Shown in pieces: positions 1 to 9,235 of a stretch of DNA of 33,066 nt. Each line of letters opens with the position of its first letter. Within the stretch, counting starts at the first letter, position 1. The notes beneath the pieces are model-generated. The model made no database searches. It was not told where the DNA came from and was given only the letters and a program-made list of their open reading frames with translations. The stretch covers positions 2,501 to 35,566 of the forward strand of contig LSRY02000088.1 in assembly GCA_001643675.2 (NCBI GenBank). The letters are read 5' to 3'. The translations under genes were made by a program, and so were the position numbers. Origin of the DNA: Monocercomonoides exilis. Lineage: Eukaryota; Preaxostyla; Oxymonadida; Polymastigidae.

Positions 1-600
1 ATATACTATACTGCCTCACAACACACATTCACTACTAGCATAGCACTCTCTCACAACAACTTTTCAGACTAATCGATTTTATTAGAGCCATTTTCATCTC
101 TTCATCCAACATTTTTACACATCAGACTCAAAGATTCAAACAACTCACTTTATTATTCGACCCATCTGATCAGCCATTGCTACCAGAAGATGTTTTCATA
201 AAACATGTATTGCTTAGCCCTTATATACAATCACATGTTGCTTTTCATTCCAATCAGACCCAACAAACCCATCCCTTTTGAACCACCTTCATTTATACTT
301 CACACTCAGTGAGTTTCTGTATAATCATGCAAAGGTATTTCATTCAAAGAGACACATACATATTATTCCCATTCAAATACCATATACTATCTTCCTTAAC
401 ATAAAAAGCCAACTCACCTATTTTGCTATACATATGACATAATACTATATACATATATATACAATAGACCACTATTACACAATGCCTCAGTCTAATAGAC
501 ATCCCCCTATATAAATTTTTCATTCTAAATCCACTTTTTTCCCTATGGAGTTTCATATACAAGTCACACTTCTATACTAACCCCATATCACATAAGCCCT
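1..600. other. AT-rich non-coding stretch
   Basis: I see no gene, RNA or clear repeat here. The plus strand is rich in C and A (many CA, CAC and ACT words). The short open frames have no protein-like character. Confidence 0.5.
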
Positions 601-716
601 GGCTCAGACTATCCTCGCCAGACAACTTTTGTCGAAAAAAAATGAAGTCAGAAAAAAAATTTTTTCGGGGGGTGTCCCCCTAAGTATACTTCCGTAAAAA
701 TCCCCGACAGCCCGCA

Positions 717-1030
717 CCCCAAATACCATCTTTTCCAAAAAACTCATAGACTCAATTACACTACGCCGAGGTTTTCGCGTTTTTTTCCATTTTTCATACT
801 AGAATTACACTACGAAAACGAGGTCATCGAAAAACCTGCTTTGATACTAAAAAATCTCAAAATTACACTACGCCCCGAAAACCTCGGCGTAGTGTAATAA
901 GGATGATTTTGATACTAGAAAATATCGGCTAGTATCAAAAGTGCCCCAAATACACTACGCCGCGAAAACCTCGGCCTAGTGAAAATGCCCAAAAATGATA
1001 CTAGAAAAATACTCAATGAAAATTTTTAGT
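717..1030 (+). repeat. Left arm of a long imperfect inverted repeat
   Basis: This segment aligns, as reverse complement, with 2340-2665 over roughly 300 bases. Shared blocks in the same order include the 30-base word at 726-755 (reverse complement of 2611-2640), a block around 830-854 (partner about 2511-2537), and the palindromic block at 862-915 (partner about 2445-2503). TAGTATC / GATACTA words separate the blocks. The arrangement resembles terminal inverted repeats of a DNA element about 1.95 kb long. I see no transposase between the arms, so it would be non-autonomous. I could not define exact ends or a target-site duplication. Confidence 0.65.
862..898. repeat. Short palindrome family (ACACTACG...CGTAGTGT)
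   Basis: Perfect 13-base arms (862-874 and 886-898) flank an 11-base loop carrying CGAAAACCTC. Related fold-backs lie at 2382-2417 (arms ACACTAC / GTAGTGT) and 2469-2503 (arms TTACACTAC / GTAGTGTAA), with partial copies near 754-780, 805-830, 950-985 and 2585-2610. The core CGAGGTTTTCG appears in both orientations. The palindromes are separated by TAGTATCAAA-type words. They could be protein-binding sites, small inverted-repeat elements or hairpin-forming repeats. Confidence 0.7.
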
Positions 1031-1204
1031 ATCCTTCCATAGTGTTTCTTGGGATGGGGACACACCAAAGCCTTGCCACTACCACACCACCTTGTGTATG
1101 CCCTCGCTGCCTTTCATCTGGTTTTTTGTTCCAGCCTTCCAGCTCTTAAGCCTGGTGCGCTATGCCCACTTCAATCTTTCCATACGAAATGCCCCTATGA
1201 AAAG

Positions 1205-2340
1205 TCACTTTTTCTCACACTGCTGCTGGAGCAGCCAGAGGAGTGGAGTGGAATGCCTATGGGAACGTAGCGGCAGAGCATACGCACATACTCATACCAT
1301 CAGCTAGCCTGTAAGTTATGACCGATAAAAAGATACAAGGGTTGGAATGTGTGAGGGTCCTATATGAAAAAGTGGAAAATCATTCAAAAATGTTAGTATA
1401 TTGAGTATAGTGAAAAGTGTATAAGTGCAGTGGGAATTGTAGTTGGATAGTTGGATAGAGAGAGTGAGGAGCTAGACCCTCTATGGCATTTAGAACTTTC
1501 CAGCTCTTAACCCTGTGGAGCTATGATCCAACAAACATAAGGGGGTCCAAGTATAAAATTTCATAGAAAAAGGAGTTTTTCATAGGAAGGATAGTAGTAT
1601 ATCGACCATAGATATAAGGGAAGTTGAGTAGTGGCAATGGCGATAGCACCAATGGATAGAGCAAGTGTGGAGCGAGTTTCCCTATGGCATCGAGAACTTT
1701 CCCAGATTCCTGTGTGATTCACTGCAGGCCAGCCAATGAGGGGGGTCCAAGTCACTCAAAATGTCAATGGAAAATACTCACTTTTTCTGGCACTGCCCTC
1801 AGCCCAGCCACAGCCCACCAGCCGAATGTGTGCCACATTGTACCTGCAGGGCATGCCCACCCCACAGCACCATTGGCATGTCTGTAAGTTATGACCGATC
1901 AAAAGATATGAGAGTGGGAACATAAGGGGTCCCCTATGAAAAATGAACCTTTTTCATTCAAAGATGTCAGTATATTGAGTATAGTGAAAAGGGATATAGA
2001 CCGAGGGCAAAGACATTACTACCATTGGATACTCGAAGAGCACAGCTACTTGCCCTATGGCATCTAGAACTTTCCAGCTCTTGAAGGTAATTCCCTATGA
2101 CCCATGGAATACACAGGGTCCATAGCATAAAATATCATTGAGAAAGTGTTTTTCATAGGAAAGATATGAGTATTTTGTGTATAACTTCAAGGCAATCCAA
2201 CTGAGCCCGATGAGATTACCACCATTGTGTAGAGCGAGTGTGCAGCGAGACCCTCTATGGCAACGAGAAGTTTCGCTGACTTGCCCCTGAGGCGCTATGA
2301 GTCTGTGAACATGGGGGGTCCACAGTGTATTTTTCATAGA
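1205..2340 (+). repeat. Two-copy tandem repeat, period about 573 bases
   Basis: Matching words recur with constant offset. GTAAGTTATGACCGAT is at 1311 and 1884. A TATTGAGTATAGTGAAAAG word occurs near 1398 and 1972. A CTATGGCAT...GAACTTTCC word is at 1481 and 2054, with related copies at 1682 and 2255. These all give offsets of 573-574. The roughly 200-base distance between the 1481 and 1682 copies is a sub-repeat. The block sits between the arms of the long inverted repeat. No frame spans more than about 80 codons, so I see no coding role. Confidence 0.7.
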
Positions 2341-2665
2341 GAAATTTCATTGACAAAATTTTCTAGTATCAAAAACCTCGAAATACACTACGCCGAGGTT
2401 TTCGAAGTGTAGTGTAATTTGGTCACTTTTCCTAGGAGCTCAAATTTCTAGTATCAAATTCATCCTTATTACACTACACAACGAAAACCTCGGCGTAGTG
2501 TAATTTTCCCTTTTTTTAGTATCAAAGCAGGTTTTTCAGGCATTCCATTTTCATAGTGTATTTCTAGTATCAAAAGTCACAAAAATCGAGGAAACCTCGG
2601 TGTAGTAAAGTTGAGTCTATGAGTTTTTCGAAAAAGATGGATTTTCGGGTCTGGGCACCTGGGGT
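2340..2665 (-). repeat. Right arm of the long imperfect inverted repeat
   Basis: Partner of 717-1030 in reverse complement. It carries two fold-back palindromes (2382-2417, 2469-2503) and ends in the TTGAGTCTATGAGTTTTTCG block at 2611, which also occurs inverted at 726-755 and as a third direct copy at 3420. The arms differ by substitutions and small indels, so the element is not recent, or the arms have evolved separately. Confidence 0.65.
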
Positions 2666-2798
2666 CTTTAACCATATTTGAGGTTTTTTCATTGAAAGTG
2701 ACAGAACAAAACCCAGTGCACAGCCCACCCAGCCGGCCCGGCCCACAGCCCACATACCAGACCCCACCCACTGCACAGCCCTGGCCCCCCGCTACACC

Positions 2799-3197
2799 GT
2801 CACTTTTGTTTCTGGAGCTCTCCCTCCAACACCTGAGGAGATAGGTTCGTTGAAAGAGAGGGGGTACCTCAATGGCTGGCTCAGTCATTTTTCACTCACT
2901 TTTTCTCACACCACCGCCCAGCCAGCCAGCCCAGCCACACTCCCACCACCCAGCCTTGTAGCCACTGCCCCCACGCCCACTCTGCCCACATCAGCCAAGC
3001 TGTAAGTTATGACCGATAAAAAGATACAGCCCAATGAAGATGGTTTTCCAGTCTGTTTTCCCAGTGAAAAAAGTGAGTGTCTGACCCACCCAGCCAGAAG
3101 GATACACAGGCGCCCAGCAGCACCCTGCCCAGCGTGCAGCCACAGTCTGTGCGCACACTGTCACTTTTGTTTCTGGAGCTCTGGCTCCAACACCTGA
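2799..3197 (+). repeat. Direct repeat pair of about 38 bases, 361 bases apart
   Basis: The word beginning GTCACTTTTGTTTCTGGAGC and ending CCAACACCTGA occurs at 2799-2836 and 3160-3197 with only a few differences. The sequence between is rich in CCCAGCC / CCAGCCACA words and holds the motif at 3000-3026. This looks like another diverged tandem block outside the inverted-repeat arms. Confidence 0.6.
3000..3026 (+). repeat. Third copy of the GTAAGTTATGACCGAT motif
   Basis: A 27-base motif also found at 1309-1335 and 1882-1908. Each copy is preceded by C/A-rich sequence with CACTTTTTCTC or CACTTTTTCTG words and CCCAGCC-type words. The 1118-base gap from the second to third copy is near twice the 573-base period, so the tandem array may once have run on to the right of the inverted arm. 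GTAAGT at the start also matches a 5' splice-site consensus; no supporting exon was found. Confidence 0.55.
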
Positions 3198-3419
3198 GTT
3201 TCTATAACCACCTGAACATTGTACCCTCAGTCACTTTTTCTGACTGGGGAAATATATGATATGTCCAATAGAGCCAGGCCAAGCCACAGGGCCTGCCCAG
3301 CCATAGGCCCAGCACATAGCCCGCCTCACTCGCTACTTGCCCTGTGGCCTTTGCCAGCCCTGCCCATCAGCCCTTCCACAGATATCCTCCACTCAACTCC
3401 TTTTTCAGTCAAACTCAAA

Positions 3420-3449
3420 TTGAGTCTGTGAGTTTTTCGAAAAAGATGG
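3420..3449 (+). repeat. Third copy of the arm-terminal 30-base word
   Basis: Begins TTGAGTCTGTGAGTTTTTCG and matches 2611-2640 with one difference. The same word is present inverted at 726-755. It is followed, as at 2640, by a short G-rich stretch. A copy outside the arms suggests the word belongs to a wider repeat family rather than to one element. Confidence 0.65.
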
Positions 3450-3469
3450 CACTTCGAGGTCGGGCAGTC

Positions 3470-4640
3470 AAGATCACATAGAAAAATTATCATAGAAAAA
3501 ATTCAATTTTCATAGAAAAAATATATTGCTGACATGGTTTCTTGGCAACCACTGGGCCAATCTCTTAGCAATTACACCACATCCTACCCCCACTAACATT
3601 CCCCAACATATCCCTCTAACTCCGATCACTTGCCCTCCCTTCACTCTCCACAGCTTCACCAAGTCAATACCCCCCAGTCACTTTTCTATGTGGAAAATCA
3701 GAACCGAACTCAAAACAACTAGCCGCTCGGTTTTCTCAGCAACCACTGGGCCGATCGAAACGCCGTTTGGCCACATCCGGGCATGGGTTACTGTGCCGGT
3801 CATATGTGTTTCGATTCAGCCACTTGCCCCTGGTTCGCTCTCTGTGACTTCACCAACCAGGCACCCCCAGTCACCTTCAAAAAATTTATTTCTTTTCTGG
3901 ACAGCCTGCCAGACCCCCGCCACCAACACCCATATGCATGCTATTACCGCACTATATGCACATATATCATATATTAATATCAAATTTATCTGGCCATAAC
4001 TTCTGGAGTTATACTCGATTTACCTCAAAAATGACCATTTTCACTCAAAAATACGATTATAACTCAGAAACTACAAAAAAGCGTATCCAACCAAAAATCA
4101 CCAATATACAACATTATAACTCATATTCATCCATGGAATCATATTTTATATTTGCTTTGAAATTTTCGAGAAAAAAAATATTTTCCGATTTTTCAGTCAA
4201 AATCACCAACTTGTCCGCACTGCCCTGCCACAACCGCTCGGTAGAAAAAATTTAGATTCGAGTATGTTTATAAGGGGCCCACGTCCTTGCCACCTGCCAA
4301 TTATCAAAGGAATCTGAGACCCCATATTTTTCGGTCGTTGATCTAAGATCACCACTTTTTCAGTCAAAATCTTCATATCACATTTTCTCACTAACCAGAC
4401 CAATCTGGCCCGAGAAAAAAATTCAGCGGACTATTCGCGAATTATCCGAACTTTTTGTGTTTTCATAAGTTTCGATCACAACTTTCATAAAAACCGATTT
4501 TCACCAATTTTTCATTTTTTCTGACTAACTTGAGCTAAATTCAACTTAATCAGAAAAAATCAAAATTTCACATTTTTCGAATTTTTGATCATGACTTCAA
4601 AAATTCACAAATGGTCCAACTAACACTCCTGTAAAGTCTC
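3470..4640. other. Spacer with short direct repeats, no gene
   Basis: No coding region or RNA recognised. GCAACCACTGGGCC occurs at 3545 and 3739. TTTTTCAGTCAAAATC occurs near 4190 and 4359, each followed by C-rich text. Base composition drifts from C-rich on the left to strongly AT-rich on the right. Confidence 0.5.
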
Positions 4641-5855
4641 ACGGCTTAGAAAAATTTATTTATCGAGATATTTTTAAAAAAATTTCGAAAACTTTGAATG
4701 AAAAAATTATATTTAACATATTATTCCACAATTTGAATCAATTAATTCTTTATTTTAATATCAATCAATTCCTCTCATAATATTACCCATATGCATAACT
4801 TTTCATCAACCACTAATTCCTTCTTCTTATGAAAAAAAATTTTTTTTAAAAAAATGTTTGATCTTGATCAAAACCATTTTTCTATGTTAAGAATTCGACT
4901 TCTCAAAAACTGTTTGTTACCAATCTTACTATACACCAACACACTCCCCACCCCTCATAACCTATACAAAATATTATTTTCAAATTAATTTGTTCATGGA
5001 ATAAATAGAAAAATATTAATTAAGATTGAAAATTATGGAAAAAAATTTATTTCATAAGATAATTTCTTTTAATATTAAAAATAAAAATAATAGAGATGTA
5101 TTAAATGGTTATAATTTATTTGATAATAAAATTGAGATGGGATGATAGTTATAAAAAAATAAAAAAATTAATTTATATTCGAAAAAAGAGTGAAAAAATG
5201 AAAAAAAATTTTTATCTTCAAAATTGTTGAACAGACTCACTTCAAAAAAATATTCAATATACTATATTATATCAACATTATTTCTAATTTTTTTCAATGG
5301 AAGATCAAACTTTGTTATTGAGATAAAAAAATATTTTAAAAAATGAAAAAATTAAAAAAATTATATCATCACAAAGAACAGTTGAATTCAATTGGTTTTT
5401 TTGTATAATATAATAAATATAATATAGGTGATAATAATGTAAAAGAATATTGATATTGATGGTTGGTTCTGAGCAAACAAAAAAGTATCTTATTTTTGTT
5501 GATATTTCAGAATGTTATATTTTCATTATTATTCAACCACAACTAACAATATTCTTCCAATTATATCATCACAATTAATATTTTCATATTACACATCTTC
5601 CATCCAATTTTCATCAATTTCTGAAAAAATAAAAAAATTTTATAAAAAAATATAAAGTTGGAAAAAAATAATAATTGATCATATCTTCACATATTCTTAT
5701 CAGATTTTAGTAAAAATTATATCAAAATATAAGTGAAGAAGAGCAGTTAAAACGATAATTTATCAGAGAAAAGTTTCATATTTTTAAAAAATAATTAATA
5801 CAAAAATATCGATTTTCTTCATTGAAAATAACCTCTTTTTTTGTTTATTTTGAAA
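4640..5855. other. Strongly AT-rich intergenic DNA
   Basis: Long A and T runs with no open frame, tRNA-like box or repeat that I can support. Simple-sequence drift (AAAAATT, ATATT words) dominates. Confidence 0.5.
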
Positions 5856-5861
5856 AATTTT

Positions 5862-5980
5862 CTCGCTAACCGCGAGGTCAGTGTCACTTCACTCGCGCTA
5901 CTACTCCGGTAGCGCTCGCTGGATGAAATCTGCGCACATCATTCCTGCGCGCAGATATTCATCCATCTCGCGAAAATTAT
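5862..5980. other. GC-rich hairpin island, possible structured RNA or regulatory site
   Basis: A sharply bounded GC-rich island in AT-rich DNA. It holds two clear fold-backs. One is GGATGAAATCTGCGC (5921-5935) with GCGCAGATATTCATCC (5949-5964), about 15 pairs with one bulge. The other is GCGCTAC (5895-5901) with GTAGCGC (5909-5915). CTCGC / GCGAG words near both edges could close an outer stem. The helices would form on either strand, so strand is undecided. It does not match a tRNA, 5S, SRP or snRNA that I know. A small structured RNA or a hairpin from an inserted element are both possible. Confidence 0.45.
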
Positions 5981-6166
5981 AGAGAAAGAGTTAAAAGATA
6001 ATAAAAAAAGAAAGTTGTTTTATTAATAATTTTTGAGGGGGAAGGGCAAAAATTTTCAATGTGAATTTGAAGACCCTCATAATTGTATGTCATAAGAGGA
6101 ACAATTTGGTGGGGTCAAATCAAAGAAAGAATCACTTTTTCTGATTGGAAAGAGTCCCACCCAAAT

Positions 6167-6238
6167 GGCCGACGCGCCACACGGCAAAAGTTCGGTCGCT
6201 TTCGCTCCCCGCCCTTTTGCCGCGTTTGTCGCGCGGCC
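6167..6238. other. CpG-rich long fold-back in rDNA spacer
   Basis: The left arm at 6167-6190 (GGCCGACGCG...CGGCAAAAG) pairs imperfectly with the right arm at 6214-6238 (CTTTTGCCGCG...CGCGGCC) around a C-rich loop. The surrounding DNA is AT-rich, so the island stands out. It lies about 700 bases beyond the LSU 3' end, so it could be a spacer element such as a terminator or fork-barrier-like hairpin; that role is only a guess. Confidence 0.4.
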
Positions 6239-6309
6239 CCCACCCCACGTGGAGGTCTCTTCCTTATTCCTTTATTTTTTTTTCCCCTCTTTTTTTCTTT
6301 TTTTTAATG

Positions 6310-6640
6310 GAGTTAGAAACTTTTTTTGAAATTATCAATTTTTGAGTCAAAAAATACTTCAAAGAAATGATAACTTAAGCAATGTGCAACCATGATGAAC
6401 ATGATTAACACATGCTATCATCACTTAGAAGTTGTTTTTATTCACTCCTTTTATGAGAGTTAGAAACTTTTTTCTTTCAGTCAAAAAATTGACTCAAAAA
6501 AACTTCAAAGAAATGATGAATATTAACCAATTTGGATAATATCATCATCTTTTTGAAGATATTTCTTTTTACTCCCTTTAAGAGAATAAGAAACTTTATT
6601 TTGAAATCTTCAAAATTTTTGATTCAAAAAAGTTTCATCC
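6310..6640. repeat. Three diverged tandem units downstream of the LSU rRNA
   Basis: The word GAGTTAGAAACTTTTTT followed by a TCAAAAAA...CTTCAAAGAAATGAT block starts near 6310 and 6457, and a more diverged third copy (AGAATAAGAAACTTT) starts near 6582. Units are about 147 and 127 bases and share a TTTACTCC word upstream. Their position just past the 3' end of the rRNA is what one expects of intergenic-spacer repeats in rDNA. Confidence 0.6.
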
Positions 6641-6921
6641 TAAATGACTTTTTCCCACATTGGATTCCCTCAAATTCCCATTTATTTTTTCCTTTCCCAA
6701 AAAAGAACAGTTTATTTTGGGGGGTAGTACTTCATCCATGGTATTATTAAGGCTTTCCAATCATCCGTCGTTAATGTTTTTTTTCAATGTTTTCATATTC
6801 AATCATTCATACGTTTTCAAGCTGAAAAGAGAATATCTATGAATTTTAAAACATTGACTTGTGGGGGAGGGTTGATAGACGGACTTTTTTTTAATCAATG
6901 ACTTAATCAAAAATTTTTAAA

Positions 6922-7762
6922 TTGGACAATATTCAGAGTTAAGCCTCAGTAAATCGTGCAAACAAAACACTCTGAGACGCACAGCCCTCTGATAACTCGG
7001 ATTCGTCTAATCCGTCCTTCTCAGGCATGACCCCTTTACCAATATTCTCATTTATCTTTACAATAGCCAGGCAAAAATGGTCCAGCAGATGAAACGTTTA
7101 ATTCCAAACTAATGAAATCCGTTTAATATACATCTACCAAATGTTTTTATTGGACCAACCGTTCCGGCCAAATCTTTCAAAGGCGGTACAACCAATCCTT
7201 CAAGATCCTCGACTTGGAAATAAAATATCTCAATTTCCTTATAAATTTACTCCCTTGCAAAGCAGTATAATATAGAATCTCAGTCTATATACCAACTTCG
7301 ATCCACAAGGCATTTAAAGGAGATACAAGACCCATCACAATATATTCTAGTCATATATGTTATTCTACAGCACACCTGGAAGATACGACCCCATTTACAC
7401 ACATCCCATTACAGGATCTTCCCTTATCCAATCGTCGCCGACCGTAGATAGGAGGGTTGTCAAATATCCTCGATGGCCATGGTCTTAATTTCCATATCTC
7501 TATTTTTATCTAAAAATCAATCTTTCCTTTGCAGGAAACATGCCCAGGAGATTATCAATATAATCCTTCGATTGTCATATTAGCTAGATCTGGAATAGAT
7601 TCTGACTTAGAGGCGTTCAGTCATAATCTAACGTATGGTAGCTTCGCGGCACTAGTTTCTCAACTAACCGCAAATGCCAATTATACGATTCTAGGGTTCC
7701 TCTCGTACTTACTAGAATTACCATCTTGACAATACTCGCTATTCATCAGTAGGGTAAAACTA

Positions 7763-7800
<38 letters not shown>

Positions 7801-7926
7801 TGTTAGTGGGTGAACAATCCAACACTTGGCGAATTCTGCTTCGCAATGATAGGAAGAGCCGACATCGAAGAATCAAAAAGCAACGTCGCTATGAACGCTT
7901 GGCTGCCACAAGCCAGTTATCCCTAT
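6922..7926 (-). rRNA. Partial large-subunit rRNA, 3' domain only
   Basis: The reverse complement reads as the 3' third of a eukaryotic LSU rRNA. It starts at ATAGGGATAACTGGCTTGTGG (peptidyl-transferase region) and continues through the GCAGCCAAGCGTTCATAGCG segment. The sarcin-ricin loop AGTACGAGAGGAACC is at about 7696-7710, followed by GCCTCTAAGTCAGAATC near 7600-7618. The end near 6922 (CGATTTACTGAGGCTTAACTC) resembles the yeast 25S 3' terminus. From the sarcin-ricin loop to the 3' end is near 790 bases, so the terminal domain must carry expansion segments. The match stops abruptly at about 7926; no 5' two-thirds, 5.8S or SSU follows. It may be an orphan rDNA fragment, or an rDNA copy interrupted by an insertion or an assembly join. 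Confidence 0.9.
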
Positions 7927-7960
7927 GTCCTGTCACACCAAAAGTTACAAAGGGGATAAC
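7916..7960. other. Fold-back junction at the LSU breakpoint
   Basis: GTTATCCC (7916-7923, antisense LSU) is followed 29 bases later by GGGATAAC (7953-7960). The plus-strand text around 7939-7960 (AAAAGTTACAAAGGGGATAAC) resembles the sense LSU sequence AAAAGTTACCACAGGGATAAC. LSU homology thus ends in a short inverted duplication of the same site. A fold-back rearrangement or an assembly artefact could make this. Confidence 0.45.
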
Positions 7961-8887
7961 TTCTTATATACAACTCTTGGGGTAGTTGTTGTATTATACG
8001 GATAATTTTCTATTAACAACACATTTGGTAGACTAGAAGGGATGCATAGATAGAATTGTTGTCTGACCTCTCTTTGGAAAGAAAAACATAATTTATATTT
8101 TGACTGTAAAATGACTGAAAAAACATTGAAAAATTCATATCTCCACAAATACTGCAGATATTAACCTGACATTATTTCTATAAACATATCTCTTCTTTAC
8201 TAACATATTGCGTATTTTTATTTGAAATGAAAATTCTGAGTTAAATTTATAAAAATTAATTATATCTCATTTTCTATGATAACCTGAGTGAAGAATAGTC
8301 AATTAATGTGAATATTTTGTAATTTTTCATATTTTTTCTGTGTTTTGGAATATCACCGATAATTCATAACTAAAATGTGGGTGAAAGGATTTGGCTCAAT
8401 TCCCCTTCTCCATCGAGATACACAATTTTTTGTGTTTCGAAATTCTGACAGATCCTTTAACAAAAATATTCGTTAAAAAAAAACCAAAAGTCCAAATAGA
8501 TCGAGTTTAAGTTAAATAGTGATATATCATTCATGTGATTATCAATTTCACGTAAAAAAAACAGGTCAAAAATGAAAATAAGTGAAAAAATTGATAATTC
8601 AAAGCGAACAGAAATGATCAGATAAAAAATGATTCATCTTTTCTCCAGAAACAAACTTATAATTTTTATAATAACCATCAATATATCCTGTGAAATCAAT
8701 GTGATATAATTGTGTTATCTTTCAATTTTCCAAAAAAGATTTTTTTGGGAAAAATTCTCTTTGTTTGGTATGTTTTGTCAATGTTTGAATAAATCCAATT
8801 TATCTTTACAACGCTTCCATTATTTCTTGATCTAACGTTGCTCATTGAAATCTATTTGACAGTTCTTGGTCTATAATTTATCAAAGT
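7961..8887. other. AT-rich stretch without recognised gene
   Basis: I see no continuation of rRNA, no tRNA and no convincing coding frame. Short runs of protein-like text occur on the minus strand near the right end and may belong to the decayed fragment at 8888-9235. Confidence 0.4.
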
Positions 8888-9235
8888 CATTTTTTCCTTC
8901 AATATTCTAGAATTAAAATCGTCAATAAGAAGAATAGCAAATTTTTTGATGTTTTTCTTTTCAACATGTAACAAATGGTCAAAAAGCCATACAATATCAT
9001 CTTCCACATTTTATAAAGAGTTAAATCCATGAAAACAAAATGTTTTGGTCATATATTTTTTTCTTGAAAAATGTGATCAAGTTACATACTAAATTTAATC
9101 ATTAAGTGAAAACAACTTCTCTGTTAATGAGACGATAACGTTTTGCTAATTTGTTGAATATCGGAGTAGTCAAATGCATGTTATTTACAACTACATTGAA
9201 TACAGCCAGTTTGAGTTCTTTTATTTGTGACTTTT
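8888..9235 (-). pseudogene. Decayed coding fragment, possibly MULE-type transposase
   Basis: On the minus strand, 9010-8888 encodes a stretch containing DDIVWLFDHLL and then FAILLIDDFNSRIL. This is loosely like the segment of Mutator-like (MULE/FAR1) transposases in which an E/D-x-x-x-W-L-F motif precedes a T-D strand. A second protein-like stretch (ELKLAVFNVVVNNMH) lies at about 9233-9117. Stops and frame changes separate the pieces. No terminal repeats were found. Assignment to MULE rests on a few residues and memory of the family, so it is weak; decayed coding origin is more secure than identity. Confidence 0.25.

Noticed and set aside
3526-3999. 157-codon plus-strand frame in the C-rich spacer
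   Set aside because: Low-complexity Pro/Thr/His text from C-rich DNA, with short direct repeats running through it; no protein-like pattern.
5862-5980. tRNA gene in the GC-rich island
   Set aside because: The stems do not fit a cloverleaf, and no A-box/B-box or TTCGA loop is present.
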